Program-made: the position numbers and the translations under genes
Origin: Moritella sp.
GTDB lineage: Bacteria; Pseudomonadota; Gammaproteobacteria; Enterobacterales; Moritellaceae
DNA: 64,000 bases
Reading direction: 5' to 3'
Assembly: GCF_013215705.1 (NCBI RefSeq)
Contig: NZ_JABSQR010000013.1
Span: 1-64,000 of the forward strand
Notes under the pieces: generated by a model
Databases searched by the model: none
Seen by the model: only the letters and a program-made list of their open reading frames with translations
What the model was told of the DNA's origin: nothing
Part shown: positions 41,442 through 51,740 of the stretch, one piece after another
Layout of the letters: each line of letters starts with the position of its first letter
Numbering within the stretch: the first letter of the stretch is position 1

Positions 41442-44303
41442 TTAAATCGATTCAATTCGTGCTTTTTGTGCTTTAAATTTAGCGATCGTATTTTCAAATT
41501 CCGCTTGTTTCTCACGTTCTTTGGCGATAACAGCTTCTGGCGCTTTGCCAACGAATTTTTCGTTGTTTAGTTTGCCGGCAACACGGTCCAAGTCTTTTTG
41601 CACTTTTTCCATTTGTTTGTTGATACGCGTAATTTCAGCATCTTTATCGATTAGACCAGCCATTGGAATTAATATTTCCATGTTGCCTAATAGTGATGTT
41701 GCTGAGATTGGCGCTTCTTCATCTCCGCTAAGAATAGTGATTGCTTCTAGTTTTGCTAGTGAGCTAAGGAACTGTTGGTTTTCGTCGAGACGACGTTGCT
41801 CTTCAGTGCCTACATTTTTAAGCAAAATTGAGATTGGCTTGCTTGGGCTGATGTCCATTTCGCCGCGGATGTTACGGATAGCGATAATGAATTGTTTAAC
41901 CCACTCCAGATCTTGCATTGATTGGGCATCAACTTTAGCCGCATCATGCTCAGGGAATGCCTGTAGCATGATCGTTGCGCCTTCTGTGTACTTACCAGCA
42001 AGTGGAGCCACACGCTGCCAGATTTCTTCAGTGATGAATGGCATGATAGGGTGCATTAAACGTTGTAACGCTTCTAGGATCGTTACTAATGTATAACGCG
42101 TCGCACGCAGTTGTGCTTCAGTGCCGTTGCCGAATACTGGCTTCGTTAATTCTAAGTACCAATCACAGAATTGATTCCAAGTGAATTCGTAAGCGATGTT
42201 AGCTGCAAGATCGAGACGGTAAGTATCAATCGCTTCACGGTATGTTTTGATGGTTTCTTGGAATTGACCTTGGATCCAACGATCCGCTAGGCTGAATTCC
42301 ATGTCGCCGCCATTTTGGCCACAATCATGTTCTTCTGTGTTCATTAATACGTAACGGCTAGCGTTCCATAGTTTATTACAGAAGTTACGGTAACCATCAA
42401 GACGTTTCATGTCCCAGTTAATGTCACGACCAGTCGATGCCATTGCTGCTAATGTGAAACGCAGTGCGTCAGTACCATGAGCTTCGATACCGCCTTCAAA
42501 TTCTTTACGCGTGGCTTTTTCAATCTTCTTAGCCAGTTTTGGCTGCATCATGTTGCCAGTACGTTTTTTTACTAGCGACTCAAGGTCGATACCGTCGATC
42601 ATGTCGAGTGGATCAAGTACGTTACCTTTTGATTTTGACATTTTATCGCCAGCTTCATCACGTACTAAACCAGTCACATAAACTGTTTTGAATGGTACTT
42701 GTGGTTTGCCGTTTTCATCTTTGATGAAGTGCATAGTCATCATGATCATACGGGCAACCCAGAAGAAGATGATGTCGAAACCGGTTACCAGTACATCACT
42801 TGGGTGGAATACTTTTAGATCTTGGGTTTGCTGTGGCCAGCCTTGCGTTGAGAATGTCCAAAGCGCAGATGAGAACCAAGTATCAAGTACATCGTTGTCC
42901 TGACGTAATTCGACTTCTGGACCAAAGTTGTTTTCTGCACGAACTTCTGCTTCGTCACGACCAACGAATACGTTGCCTTCGTTATCATACCAAGCTGGAA
43001 TACGATGTCCCCACCAAAGTTGACGCGAGATACACCAGTCTTGTACGTCGTTCATCCACGAGAAGTACATGTTTTCGTATTGTTTTGGTACGAATTGGAT
43101 CTCGCCGTCTTTTACTGCGTCAGTGGCTACTTTCGCCATTGGACCAACACTTACATACCATTGGTCTGTTAGTAGTGGCTCGATAACTACGCCACTGCGA
43201 TCACCGTAAGGTACTTGCAGCGTATGTGGTTCAATTTTGTCTAATAAACCAAGTTCTTCAAATTTAGCCACGATTGCTTTACGGGCAGCAAAACGTTCCA
43301 GGCCTTGGTATTCAGCAGGGATCACGAAGGTTAGTTCGGTGTTCTCGGTGCCGTCTGAGTTGATGATTTCCGCTTCTTCACGGATATCTGCGTTTTCAGT
43401 TAGGATGTTGAACATCACTAGGTTGTGACGCTTACCAACTTCGTAATCGTTAAAGTCATGCGCTGGTGTGATCTTCACACAACCAGAACCTTTTTCCATA
43501 TCCGCGTAATCATCAGCAACGATCTTGATGCGACGACCAACGATAGGCAGAATAATTTCTTTACCTACCAGCGCTGCATAGCGTTCGTCTTTCGGGTGTA
43601 CTGCAACTGCAGAGTCACCGAGCATAGTTTCTGGACGTGTGGTTGCTACAATGATGTAATCTTTACCGTCAGCGGTTGTTGCGCCATCTGCTAGTGGGTA
43701 GCGGAAGTACCACATGCTGCCTTGTTTTTCTTTGCTCTCAACTTCAAGATCAGAGATGGCAGTGTGGAATTTTGGATCCCAGTTCACCAAGCGTTTGCCG
43801 CGGTAAATCAGGTCTTCTTTAAATAAACGCACGAATACTTCTTTTACTGCTTCAGACAGACCGTCATCCATTGTAAAACGTTCACGATCCCAATCTACCG
43901 ATGTGCCTAAACGACGCATTTGACGGGTAATGGTACCGCCTGATTCGTTTTTCCAGTCCCAGATCTTGTCGATAAACGCATCACGGCCATAATCGTGACG
44001 TGTTTTGTCTTCTTCAGCGGCGATCTTACGTTCAACAACCATTTGTGTCGCGATACCAGCGTGATCGGTACCCACTTGCCATAGTGTATTTAGACCTTGC
44101 ATACGCTTGTAACGCGTTAGTGCATCCATGATCGTTTGTTGGAAGGCATGACCCATGTGCAGGCTACCAGTGACATTTGGCGGTGGGATCATGATGCTGT
44201 ATGCATCTTTAGTTAGATCGCCGTTTGGCTTGAAGTAACCTTGCTCTTCCCAGTTTTGGTAAAGTGCTTGCTCAATGGCTTGGGGATTGTATATTTTTTC
44301 CAT
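41442..44303 (-). CDS. valS: Valyl-tRNA synthetase
   Basis: A 953-residue class I aminoacyl-tRNA synthetase that charges tRNA-Val. [15 protein letters not shown] (about residues 41-55) carries the HIGH-type motif (HMGH), [11 protein letters not shown] (about 553-563) the KMSKS loop, and the editing domain and C-terminal coiled-coil arm ([20 protein letters not shown]) are present. Length is normal. holC lies just upstream on the same strand, the standard pepA-holC-valS order. Confidence 0.97.
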   Translation of the reverse strand: MEKIYNPQAIEQALYQNWEEQGYFKPNGDLTKDAYSIMIPPPNVTGSLHMGHAFQQTIMDALTRYKRMQGLNTLWQVGTDHAGIATQMVVERKIAAEEDKTRHDYGRDAFIDKIWDWKNESGGTITRQMRRLGTSVDWDRERFTMDDGLSEAVKEVFVRLFKEDLIYRGKRLVNWDPKFHTAISDLEVESKEKQGSMWYFRYPLADGATTADGKDYIIVATTRPETMLGDSAVAVHPKDERYAALVGKEIILPIVGRRIKIVADDYADMEKGSGCVKITPAHDFNDYEVGKRHNLVMFNILTENADIREEAEIINSDGTENTELTFVIPAEYQGLERFAARKAIVAKFEELGLLDKIEPHTLQVPYGDRSGVVIEPLLTDQWYVSVGPMAKVATDAVKDGEIQFVPKQYENMYFSWMNDVQDWCISRQLWWGHRIPAWYDNEGNVFVGRDEAEVRAENNFGPEVELRQDNDVLDTWFSSALWTFSTQGWPQQTQDLKVFHPSDVLVTGFDIIFFWVARMIMMTMHFIKDENGKPQVPFKTVYVTGLVRDEAGDKMSKSKGNVLDPLDMIDGIDLESLVKKRTGNMMQPKLAKKIEKATRKEFEGGIEAHGTDALRFTLAAMASTGRDINWDMKRLDGYRNFCNKLWNASRYVLMNTEEHDCGQNGGDMEFSLADRWIQGQFQETIKTYREAIDTYRLDLAANIAYEFTWNQFCDWYLELTKPVFGNGTEAQLRATRYTLVTILEALQRLMHPIMPFITEEIWQRVAPLAGKYTEGATIMLQAFPEHDAAKVDAQSMQDLEWVKQFIIAIRNIRGEMDISPSKPISILLKNVGTEEQRRLDENQQFLSSLAKLEAITILSGDEEAPISATSLLGNMEILIPMAGLIDKDAEITRINKQMEKVQKDLDRVAGKLNNEKFVGKAPEAVIAKEREKQAEFENTIAKFKAQKARIESI

Positions 44304-44336
44304 AGGTCTGCTTTCTAATTCTCAATGGTTGATTGA

Positions 44337-44780
44337 TTATTCGGCGTTCACAGTTAACAGTTGTAACCCTGTTTGACGATAATGTTTGTAACGCTCACGA
44401 GCTTGTTGTTTTAAACCGTCTTGATGCGGTACAAAATCGATAATCTGATTAAAGTTGACTGCAAATTGTGGTGTCTGGTCGTGTAGGTTGATGAGTACCT
44501 GATAGCGATGGCGAGGTGGTTGAAAACCGATTTCAACGGGCGCGCCATTACGTGGACCTTCACCTTGTAAGTTATGTGGTACAAAACTGCTCGCATCTAA
44601 TTGCCAAAGGTATTCGTCAACCTGATTGGCTGCCGATTCATCGTTGGTGTGAATATAGACGCGTTGTCCTTGCTGATAAAACTCACCAGCCAGTTTACAG
44701 GCAAGTTCATGATGTAGTGGCATACTCGCCTCAACGTCATTCTTAGGGTCTTGCATGATATAAAAAGTGACTTTTTTCAT
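44337..44780 (-). CDS. holC: DNA polymerase III chi subunit
   Basis: A 147-residue protein when started at ATG 44780 (MKKVTFYIM), which matches the E. coli HolC start; the frame runs 12 codons further upstream without support. HELACKLAGEFYQQGQRVYIHTND, DEYLWQLDASSFVPHNL and GAPVEIGF are HolC features. Chi links the clamp loader to SSB. It is 33 bases upstream of valS. Confidence 0.9.
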   Translation of the reverse strand: MKKVTFYIMQDPKNDVEASMPLHHELACKLAGEFYQQGQRVYIHTNDESAANQVDEYLWQLDASSFVPHNLQGEGPRNGAPVEIGFQPPRHRYQVLINLHDQTPQFAVNFNQIIDFVPHQDGLKQQARERYKHYRQTGLQLLTVNAE

Positions 44781-44949
44781 CTGTAGTTTTGCGCCAATGA
44801 CTGAGTCATTTACCAATTATAAATATAACAGCACATAGTATCACAAAGGATAGTGATGAAAAATAGAGTTGTCGGCGGGAATACTGTGTTTTGTGTTATT
44901 TACGGGAATTAATACTAACCCAAGTCTGTTCCTTGTGTTGAGGGAGATG

Positions 44950-45270
44950 TTAGAGGGTTAGCTCAACCTCATTGATCTGAATTGTCGGTTCGATGTTCGT
45001 ATAATTTCTTACATCATCTTGTAATTTTTCAGCGTGAGGAATAAAGGCAGCCATGAAATTTTCTAAAGTATCGAAATAATAATGGCACATTGCGACATAA
45101 GTTGAGTCGATAGTGTTAGATATATCGATACCTCGTTCTACTTTTACGCCTTTAAATCCTTCTGCGTTTGATAATATTTCAATCGACATTGGCATATGGA
45201 TATTAAGATAATAGTCAAAATCGAAGTGGTAATCGTCCATTTTTTCATAAATACTAGCGATGTTTATCAT
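44950..45270 (-). CDS. EthD-domain protein
   Basis: A 106-residue dimeric ferredoxin-like protein of the EthD type: FDYYLNIHMPMSIEIL matches the YY-x2-HxP signature, and YVAMCHYYFDTLENFMAAF the second half. EthD family members occur beside oxidative enzymes, and role is unknown here. It is inserted between pepA and holC, which are usually adjacent, and has its own leader of ~220 bp from pepA. Confidence 0.7.
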   Translation of the reverse strand: MINIASIYEKMDDYHFDFDYYLNIHMPMSIEILSNAEGFKGVKVERGIDISNTIDSTYVAMCHYYFDTLENFMAAFIPHAEKLQDDVRNYTNIEPTIQINEVELTL

Positions 45271-45440
45271 GATGTAACCTTAATATCCTTATTAATGGCA
45301 TTAGTATAAATCGTTATACTTTTTGTGTACTGATTACCATACGCTAACTTTATCGGATAACCATTTTAGAAACCTTTAATTAAGTATTTTTTCATACTAA
45401 AGTTGATTAATAAAGTGGGGCTTTAGATAAATAGTGAAAT

Positions 45441-45467
45441 AAAAAAGGCCGCTACAGCGACCCTTTA
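45441..45467 (-). terminator. pepA terminator
   Basis: GGTCGCT-GTAGCGGCC stem 23 bases past the pepA stop with a T-run on the minus strand. Confidence 0.75.
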
Positions 45468-45489
45468 GATATTGATAATATGAAATTAA

Positions 45490-47013
45490 TTAAGCTTCGT
45501 CAGCTTGTTGCACTTCATTTCGTTCTGTACGGTTAAGTAAGAATTGTGTCAGCATCGGCACCGGACGACCTGTTGACCCTTTGTTTTTACCACTTACCCA
45601 AGCAGTCCCGGCGATGTCTAAATGCGCCCAGTTATACTTCTTCGTAAAGCGTGATAAGAAACAGGCGGCTGTGATGGCACCGCCAGCAGGACCACCGATG
45701 TTGGCTAAATCAGCAAACGGACTTTCAATTTGTTCTTGGAAGTCATCGGTAATTGGTAAACGCCATGCTTTATCTGCGGCTTGATCCGACGCATTTAATA
45801 ATTCATGTGCAAGTGGGTTATGTGTCGACATTAACCCTGTGATGTGACGACCAAGTGCCACAACACAAGCACCTGTTAAGGTCGCTACGTCAATTACCAA
45901 TTCTGGGTCAAAACGTTCAACATAGGTTAATACATCACATAACACTAAACGGCCTTCAGCATCGGTATTGAGTACTTCAACTGTTTGTCCCGACATGGTA
46001 GTGATAATGTCACCTGGACGGTAAGCGTTGCTACCTGGCATGTTTTCACAACCCGCTAGAATACCAATAACGTTAATTGGTAAGTCTAGTTTAGCCAGTG
46101 ATTTCATGGTACCAAGTACGCCTGCCGCACCACCCATGTCATATTTCATTTCGTCCATGCCTAAGCCTGGTTTCAATGAAATACCGCCTGAATCGAAGGT
46201 CAGGCCTTTACCAATGAGTACGATTGGTTTAGCGTCAGGATTAGGGTTACCTTGGTAATGAATAATCGACATCTTAGCTTCATTTGCTGAACCTTGTGAT
46301 ACCGCAAGGTAAGAGTCCATTTTTAACTCTTTCATTTCCGGCTCACCTAAGATCTGTGTGGTGATCTTGTCACTTTCATCAGAAAGTTGGCGTGCTTGAT
46401 TAGCCAGGTAAACGGGATTACAAATGTTTGGCGGCATGTTTGCTACGTCTTTACACAGACGCATACCACTGGCTACAGCTAAACCGTGGGCAATGGCTTT
46501 TTCACTGGTTGGTAAATCACGACGTGACGTAACGTTGAATACCATTTTACGTAATGGACGACGGGTTTCTTCTTTATTGCTTTTTAGCTGATCGAAACGG
46601 TAGCGACTTTCGCGAGCTGTTTCAACCGCAAAGCGGATCTTCCAGTAGGTATCGCGCGCTTTTACATTCAGCTCTGGTAAGAAACAAACCGCTTCCATAG
46701 AACCGGTTTCGTTCAAGGTATTCATTGTTTTGGTGATAATTTGCTTGTACTGACGCTCATCTAATTCACGTTCTTTACCACAGCCAACCAATAATACACG
46801 TTCACTAAGTACATTTGGTACATGATGCAGCAACAATACTTGACCTGGTTTACCTTCGATATCACCGCGACGTAGTAGGGAACTTAAATAGCCATCACTA
46901 ATCTTATCGAGTTGCTCTGCTGCAGGTGATAAACGACGTGGTTCAAATACTCCGACAACAACACAAGCGCTGCGTTGTTTCTCAGGGCTACCACTTTTTA
47001 CATTGAACTCCAT
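45490..47013 (-). CDS. pepA: Leucyl aminopeptidase PepA
   Basis: A 507-residue M17 aminopeptidase. Metal and active-site blocks are [16 protein letters not shown] (about residues 268-283, Lys and Asp), [13 protein letters not shown] and [14 protein letters not shown] (about 349-362). In E. coli PepA also acts as an accessory DNA-binding protein in Xer recombination and pyrimidine regulation. It is divergent from lptF across 193 bp, the classical arrangement. Confidence 0.97.
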   Translation of the reverse strand: MEFNVKSGSPEKQRSACVVVGVFEPRRLSPAAEQLDKISDGYLSSLLRRGDIEGKPGQVLLLHHVPNVLSERVLLVGCGKERELDERQYKQIITKTMNTLNETGSMEAVCFLPELNVKARDTYWKIRFAVETARESRYRFDQLKSNKEETRRPLRKMVFNVTSRRDLPTSEKAIAHGLAVASGMRLCKDVANMPPNICNPVYLANQARQLSDESDKITTQILGEPEMKELKMDSYLAVSQGSANEAKMSIIHYQGNPNPDAKPIVLIGKGLTFDSGGISLKPGLGMDEMKYDMGGAAGVLGTMKSLAKLDLPINVIGILAGCENMPGSNAYRPGDIITTMSGQTVEVLNTDAEGRLVLCDVLTYVERFDPELVIDVATLTGACVVALGRHITGLMSTHNPLAHELLNASDQAADKAWRLPITDDFQEQIESPFADLANIGGPAGGAITAACFLSRFTKKYNWAHLDIAGTAWVSGKNKGSTGRPVPMLTQFLLNRTERNEVQQADEA

Positions 47014-47206
47014 GGACTCTCCGGTTTCCTAAAGACAAAATCAAATATTTATAACATAATAGGGGTTATACGTATTTAGTTAATCAAAAACTAACATTTT
47101 CAGATAAAATGGGTGTGCAGTTAACTATTTAAACTGCATTTGTAGCTGAGTTTACCTAATTATGAGCTGCATTTCATACAAAACATTAGTCTAATATAGG
47201 TTTTAA

Positions 47207-48325
47207 GTGATAATTTTCCGATATTTATTTGCTGAGACAGTGAAATCACAAATTGCTGTTTTATTCATCTTATCACTTATCTTTGTGAGCCAGCAGTTTG
47301 TTGCGCTGCTTTCAAAGGTAATGACAGGTGCTTTACCTGCTAATTTAGTGATGGAGATGTTGTTGTATACCATGCCTGCGTTAGGTACATTAATTTTACC
47401 CGTGAGTTTATTCATTGGTATTTTGTTTGCGCATGGGCGGTTGTATGCCGAAAGTGAAATGGTGATCTTAACGGCTTGCGGTTATACCCCAAGTCGCATA
47501 CTGATGTCGTCGTTATTATTATCTTCTGTGACGATAGGTCTGGTGGCTTTTAATGCGTTTATCTATGCCCCAACTGCTGAAGAAGGCCGGGTGCAATTAT
47601 TAGAAAATGTCGATGCGGATGTCGGTTTAGCGACCCTGAAACAAGGGCGCTTTGAGTCGCTAGATGGTGGCCTCGCGGTGGTCTATGTTGAGTCTTATGA
47701 TAGTGATAAATCGCTGCGTAAAATATTTATTGCTAAATCACCTTCGCAGGAGGGAGAGCGTCCTTCTATTGTGTTAGCAGATAAAGGTAACGTAGAGTCT
47801 GACGACAACGGCTCACAATGGTTGAAGCTAAGCCAGGGTCTGCGTTATGAAGGTGAATTTTCACAACGTGATTTCCGTATTGTTGATTTCAGTGAGTACC
47901 GGGTATTTATTCAGGAGCAAGACGTCAGTGAACGTGGCCGTAAAACCAAGGCTCTGCCAACCTCTGCATTATGGAATTCGAATGAGTTTGAACACAAGGT
48001 TGAGCTGCAATGGCGTATCGCCCAAGTTGTCGCGATCCCATTGCTGACGTTATTAGTGGTGCCACTGGCGATGGTTAATCCCAGACAGGGGCGTTATGCG
48101 AAATTATTCCCCGCGTTATTAATGTTTTTAACTTACTTTATGTTATTAAGTGCCGCTCGTTCTGCCATTCTCGATGAAAAATTACCGTTAGCATTCGGTT
48201 TCTGGAGCGTGCACCTCGGGGTGCTGACTTTAGCTATTTGGTTTAATTTAGCTAATTTCTCTTGGTATCATCGTCTGGTACAGAAAATGAAAGTTCGTTT
48301 TTATCGAGGTAACAGCAGTGATTAA
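47207..48325 (+). CDS. lptF: LPS export permease LptF
   Basis: A 372-residue inner-membrane component of the LptB2FG transporter that extracts lipopolysaccharide for export. Six transmembrane helices (three at each end: about 10-30, 50-75, 100-120 and three from about 270-355) surround a periplasmic jellyroll domain. The start given is a GTG-type codon immediately after TTTTAA; the N-terminus MIIFRYLFAE matches the family. The end overlaps lptG by 8 bases. Confidence 0.95.
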   Translation: MIIFRYLFAETVKSQIAVLFILSLIFVSQQFVALLSKVMTGALPANLVMEMLLYTMPALGTLILPVSLFIGILFAHGRLYAESEMVILTACGYTPSRILMSSLLLSSVTIGLVAFNAFIYAPTAEEGRVQLLENVDADVGLATLKQGRFESLDGGLAVVYVESYDSDKSLRKIFIAKSPSQEGERPSIVLADKGNVESDDNGSQWLKLSQGLRYEGEFSQRDFRIVDFSEYRVFIQEQDVSERGRKTKALPTSALWNSNEFEHKVELQWRIAQVVAIPLLTLLVVPLAMVNPRQGRYAKLFPALLMFLTYFMLLSAARSAILDEKLPLAFGFWSVHLGVLTLAIWFNLANFSWYHRLVQKMKVRFYRGNSSD

Positions 48326-49385
48326 AATTTTAGATATCTATATTGGTAAGGCTATTTTATTTGCCACTATGATCTGTTTATTTACCTTGGTGGGTTTATC
48401 GGCGGTGATCAAATACGTCGAACAATTAAGAGCTGTCGGCCGCGGTACCTATGGTTTATTTGAAGCATTAATGTTTGTGATGCTGAAAATGCCGCGTGAA
48501 ATTACGATATTTTTCCCGATGGCTGCCTTGTTAGGGGCGTTAATTGGTTTAGGGGCCCTCGCCAGTTCGTCTGAATTAGTGGTCATTCAAGCTGCGGGTC
48601 AATCACGTTTTAAAATTGTACTTTCAGCAATGAAAACCGCGATCCCGATGATGATTGTTGTGATGCTAATGGGTGAATATGTTGCCCCTTATACAGAGCA
48701 GAAAGCGGCGGAATTACGTGGTGAAGCAACCTCTGGTCAATCGATTATTCGGGCGCAAAAAGGGGTCTGGGCAAAGGATAAAGAAAACTTTATTAATATA
48801 GGTAAAGTGAATAATGGCAGTGAATTACATGATGTAACGATTTATGAATTTTCTGAAAGTCAGCGTTTAGTTAAAACGACCCAAGCGCGTAAAGCGATTT
48901 ATACAGACAAACACTGGGAGTTAACCGGAATTCGAATCACGCACTTCGAGAGTGACAGTATTACCGTGACGAAACAGCCTAAACTGCGTTGGGATTCTAC
49001 ACTGACACCAGAAAAATTAGATGTTGTGACGATTGATCCTGAAGATTTATCAATATCAGGACTGTACTCTTATATTACTTATTTAGACAGTAATAAGCAG
49101 GATGCAGGCAGTTATGAGTTAGCCTTCTGGCGTAAAATATTCCAGCCGTTATCGATCGGTGTGATGGTATTGTTGGCGTTGTCTTTTGTATTTGGTCCGC
49201 TGCGAACGGTGACCATGGGCGCGCGTATCTTGATGGGCGTGGTTGCTGGTTTTACTTTCTATCTTGCCAGTGAAACTTTTGGGCCGATTAGCTTAGTATA
49301 TTCGCTACCGCCGTTTCTTGGGGCGGTGGTCCCCAGTGCCATTTTTACCTTGATTGCGATTGTGCAGTTAAGGAAACATGGTTAA
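48318..49385 (+). CDS. lptG: LPS export permease LptG
   Basis: A 355-residue partner of LptF with the same 3 TM - periplasmic domain - 3 TM plan. KILDIYIGKAILFATMI, MPREITIFFPMAALLGALIGLG (coupling helix region) and the final FLGAVVPSAIFTLIAI are typical. Starts inside lptF, so the two are co-translated. Starts with GTG. Confidence 0.95.
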   Translation: MIKILDIYIGKAILFATMICLFTLVGLSAVIKYVEQLRAVGRGTYGLFEALMFVMLKMPREITIFFPMAALLGALIGLGALASSSELVVIQAAGQSRFKIVLSAMKTAIPMMIVVMLMGEYVAPYTEQKAAELRGEATSGQSIIRAQKGVWAKDKENFINIGKVNNGSELHDVTIYEFSESQRLVKTTQARKAIYTDKHWELTGIRITHFESDSITVTKQPKLRWDSTLTPEKLDVVTIDPEDLSISGLYSYITYLDSNKQDAGSYELAFWRKIFQPLSIGVMVLLALSFVFGPLRTVTMGARILMGVVAGFTFYLASETFGPISLVYSLPPFLGAVVPSAIFTLIAIVQLRKHG

Positions 49386-49435
49386 CGTGAGTATTTTACG
49401 ATACCGATGATAATGTAGCGTCGGTGAATAGATAT

Positions 49436-49466
49436 AAAAATGGCAACCAAATTGGTTGCCATTTTT
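49436..49466. terminator. Bidirectional terminator between lptG and RDD gene
   Basis: AAAAATGGCAACC, loop AAAT, GGTTGCCATTTTT: strong stem with A/T runs both sides between convergent genes. Confidence 0.92.
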
Positions 49467-49514
49467 GTTTCGATTTATCGACTTAGCGTTAGGTTCCAAA
49501 CACAGTTAAATCGA

Positions 49515-50072
49515 TTATTTTTTCTGTTTTAGCTTGTCGGCATAACGTAATAACGAACCGTTTTGATCTTTGCTTAAACGTAATACATTACAGTTCGACC
49601 AGTGATCTTGAAAGGCGCGATTCTTCATGTCAAACGGCACTTGTAAGTTACCCAAACCACAGGCTGCAGTGGCAAGACGGATAAGTGCTTGGGTTAAGCT
49701 GATCGCACTGCCATCGGCATTTTGTACGCGTAAACGCCACGCACGCATACCAACTGTTTGACCGCCGTGAGTCCAGAACCACAGATAAAAGCTACATACC
49801 GAGCCCCATACCAGCAGTGCAAACCAAATTTGGTTGCCGGCATACGCCGCCGTATCAACATAACGACCGGCAATATCGACAATACCGGACGCAATTAATG
49901 CTTCTGAAATGCCAAGTCCGACGGCACTAGAAACCGCCGCGATACCAATAACAATCAATGCGTCATACACCAGCGCACCAATACGCGGGCCAAAAGTGGC
50001 AATTGATGCGGTTTCGCCTGCTTCGGTTGTCGGTGTGTGTTTTGGTTTTCTGAGTTTGTTTTTCTTCGCCAT
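49515..50072 (-). CDS. RDD-family membrane protein
   Basis: A 185-residue protein from the ATG at 50072 (MAKKNKLRK); the frame extends 18 codons upstream. After a basic N-terminus come TM helices with the RDD pattern: GPRIGALVYDALIVIGIAA (Arg, Asp), a second TM near residues 85-105, and TVGMRAWRLRVQN. RDD proteins are found near lptFG in many gammaproteobacteria. Function is not established; some act in ion or redox processes. Confidence 0.8.
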   Translation of the reverse strand: MAKKNKLRKPKHTPTTEAGETASIATFGPRIGALVYDALIVIGIAAVSSAVGLGISEALIASGIVDIAGRYVDTAAYAGNQIWFALLVWGSVCSFYLWFWTHGGQTVGMRAWRLRVQNADGSAISLTQALIRLATAACGLGNLQVPFDMKNRAFQDHWSNCNVLRLSKDQNGSLLRYADKLKQKK

Positions 50073-50339
50073 TATGAATCCAGCCATGTCTTCAGGGTTA
50101 TCTCGAAAGTGGAAACAGTGTAGCAAAAAAAGTGAGTATTAGTCGTGTTAAATAGTCAGTGCTGGTGGATATCAACCGACATACAGTAAGCGTAATCGTA
50201 CTGATATTTAAGGTATTGAGTATTTGTGACACCTTAGTATCAAGTTTAAGTTGCACTTTGCTTTAATTTTGAACAGTTGATTTACGATCATGAAAAACGG
50301 CTTGCTTGGCATCGTTTGCTATGTATAATGTTGACCTAT

Positions 50340-50424
50340 GCCCGAGTGGTGAAATCGGTAGACGCGGTGGATTCAAAATCCTCTTCCGAAAGGAGTGGCG
50401 GTTCAAGTCCGCCCTCGGGCACCA
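50340..50424 (+). tRNA. tRNA-Leu (CAA)
   Basis: An 85-nt tRNA including encoded CCA. Acceptor GCCCGAG pairs with CTCGGGC; anticodon loop TTCAAAA gives CAA; the variable arm is long (CTCTTCCGAAAGGAGTG), as in class II tRNAs; T-arm GGCGG-TTCAAGT-CCGCC. A terminator-like hairpin follows at 50439-50460 (AGCCTCAAC/GTTGGGGCT). Its 3' part is the attachment site of the island to the right. Confidence 0.95.
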
Positions 50425-50467
50425 TATTTAAGTAATAGAGCCTCAACGAAAGTTGGGGCTTTGTTGT
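50371..50467 (+). repeat. attL-side direct repeat of the island
   Basis: 97 bp identical to 63254-63350. It covers the last 54 nt of the tRNA from the anticodon loop onward, plus 43 bp downstream including the hairpin. Beyond it the two sides stay similar but diverge. Confidence 0.9.
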
Positions 50468-50624
50468 TTCTAGCACAATAAAAAGCTTAAGCTCACTTCC
50501 CTTAATTCATATTTCTTAGAATACACCCTAATAAATTAGCCTTATTACCCCTTAGAAACTTACTCCTGTCCATATCCGGTACTTTCGCATGCAGAATCTG
50601 TGCGCAAGGCAATCTCACGCACTC

Positions 50625-50972
50625 CTAATGGATCCAACACTGTTCTGTACTTTGAGGATTGTTAGTTTCGCTGGTGGTTGTCTCAGGCAGTATTAGCATG
50701 TCAACAGGTTGGGTGGCATTCCGGTACTTTACGGTCCATTTCTTGTCCTTTGGAGTTGGTATGCGTAATTTGGTGGATTCATTACTGGTGAAGGTTACAG
50801 TGTTATTTTTTCGTAATTGGTAAATGTGATTAGTGCCTATGCCATATGGGGTTGTGGCGTGTGTGTAACTTGCTCGTAGGGGATAGATAACAAATAACAC
50901 GCACTTATCATCAATACTAATATTTAGCGGGGGCTCCATGAACATTATATCGCCTGAATTTAATAGCTCCAA
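50625..50972 (-). CDS. Conserved left-end protein of the island family
   Basis: A 115-residue protein, unrecognised. CVLFVIYPLRASYTHATTPYGIG and YQLRKNN recur in two further degenerate copies in this window (near 58.3 kb and 63.5-63.8 kb), and KKWTVKYRN in the latter. Recurrence at the left end of related elements suggests that it travels with the integration module. No membrane helix. Confidence 0.5.
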   Translation of the reverse strand: MELLNSGDIMFMEPPLNISIDDKCVLFVIYPLRASYTHATTPYGIGTNHIYQLRKNNTVTFTSNESTKLRIPTPKDKKWTVKYRNATQPVDMLILPETTTSETNNPQSTEQCWIH

Positions 50973-51135
50973 TACGAGTTTGATTATCCTACCTCAATAG
51001 AATAAAGACAATTCAATTCATGGTTATCTTTTGAATTGTGATTGACCATTTCATTCAAGAGGTATAGCATGAATCATAAGTCGAAACATACTTGTCTTTG
51101 GCTTTGTCATTTAATTATTACTTAGAGAGGGTAAC

Positions 51136-51636
51136 ATGAAAAATGTAGTTATAACCCATACTTGCAGGGGATTCTTCAGGCTTCTCAGTGACGGGGGGTG
51201 TGGCGCATGGACTGTAGGTTATAAGCCAGCAAAGAACATTAGGTATGTTGTGTGTTCGCAAAACTTGAGTCTAAAGCGTAAAGGAAAAGATTGGGGGGAA
51301 GCAACTCATAAGCACAATGAAATTATCATGATTGGTAAAGTCAGTGAATTAGTTGAAGTGCCTACCCCTGAAGGTGAGAAAACACGCTATCGCTTTATGT
51401 TTTCTGAATATTGCGATAGCGTTAAATTAGCTGATATGTGGTTTGGTGGTCAGTTTTCTGTGAATTATTTTACACAGGACGATTCTCGCTTATCGGGTAT
51501 TGATTTTGATAATTTAGATTTTAAACCTATGCCTACTCGTGAAGAATTAACCAAGACAGTTACGTTAGATGAAGTTAAAACGATTGTGTGTGACCACTTA
51601 AATATTAAAAAGGAGAACTTAATTATTACAATTTAA
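51136..51636 (+). CDS. Island protein of unknown function, 166 aa
   Basis: A soluble 166-residue protein with AGAGAGGG as Shine-Dalgarno. The first ~110 residues look beta-rich (YKPAKNIRYVVCSQN, RYRFMFSEYCDSVKLADMWFGGQFSVNYF), the end helical. It lies between the left-end gene and the integrase. No family recognised. Confidence 0.5.
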   Translation: MKNVVITHTCRGFFRLLSDGGCGAWTVGYKPAKNIRYVVCSQNLSLKRKGKDWGEATHKHNEIIMIGKVSELVEVPTPEGEKTRYRFMFSEYCDSVKLADMWFGGQFSVNYFTQDDSRLSGIDFDNLDFKPMPTREELTKTVTLDEVKTIVCDHLNIKKENLIITI

Positions 51637-51740
51637 AAGTAATCTTGTTCATGCACTTATGGTTAATTTATTGCATTTCATGCGTATCTAACCCATCTTC
51701 AAGAATATATTAATACCTTATAAATCAACGAGGTATTAAT

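Noticed and set aside
50371-50467. Attachment repeat limited to the tRNA
   Set aside because: Identity extends 43 bp beyond the tRNA and similarity continues, so it is better explained by a second element's left end than by a simple att duplication.
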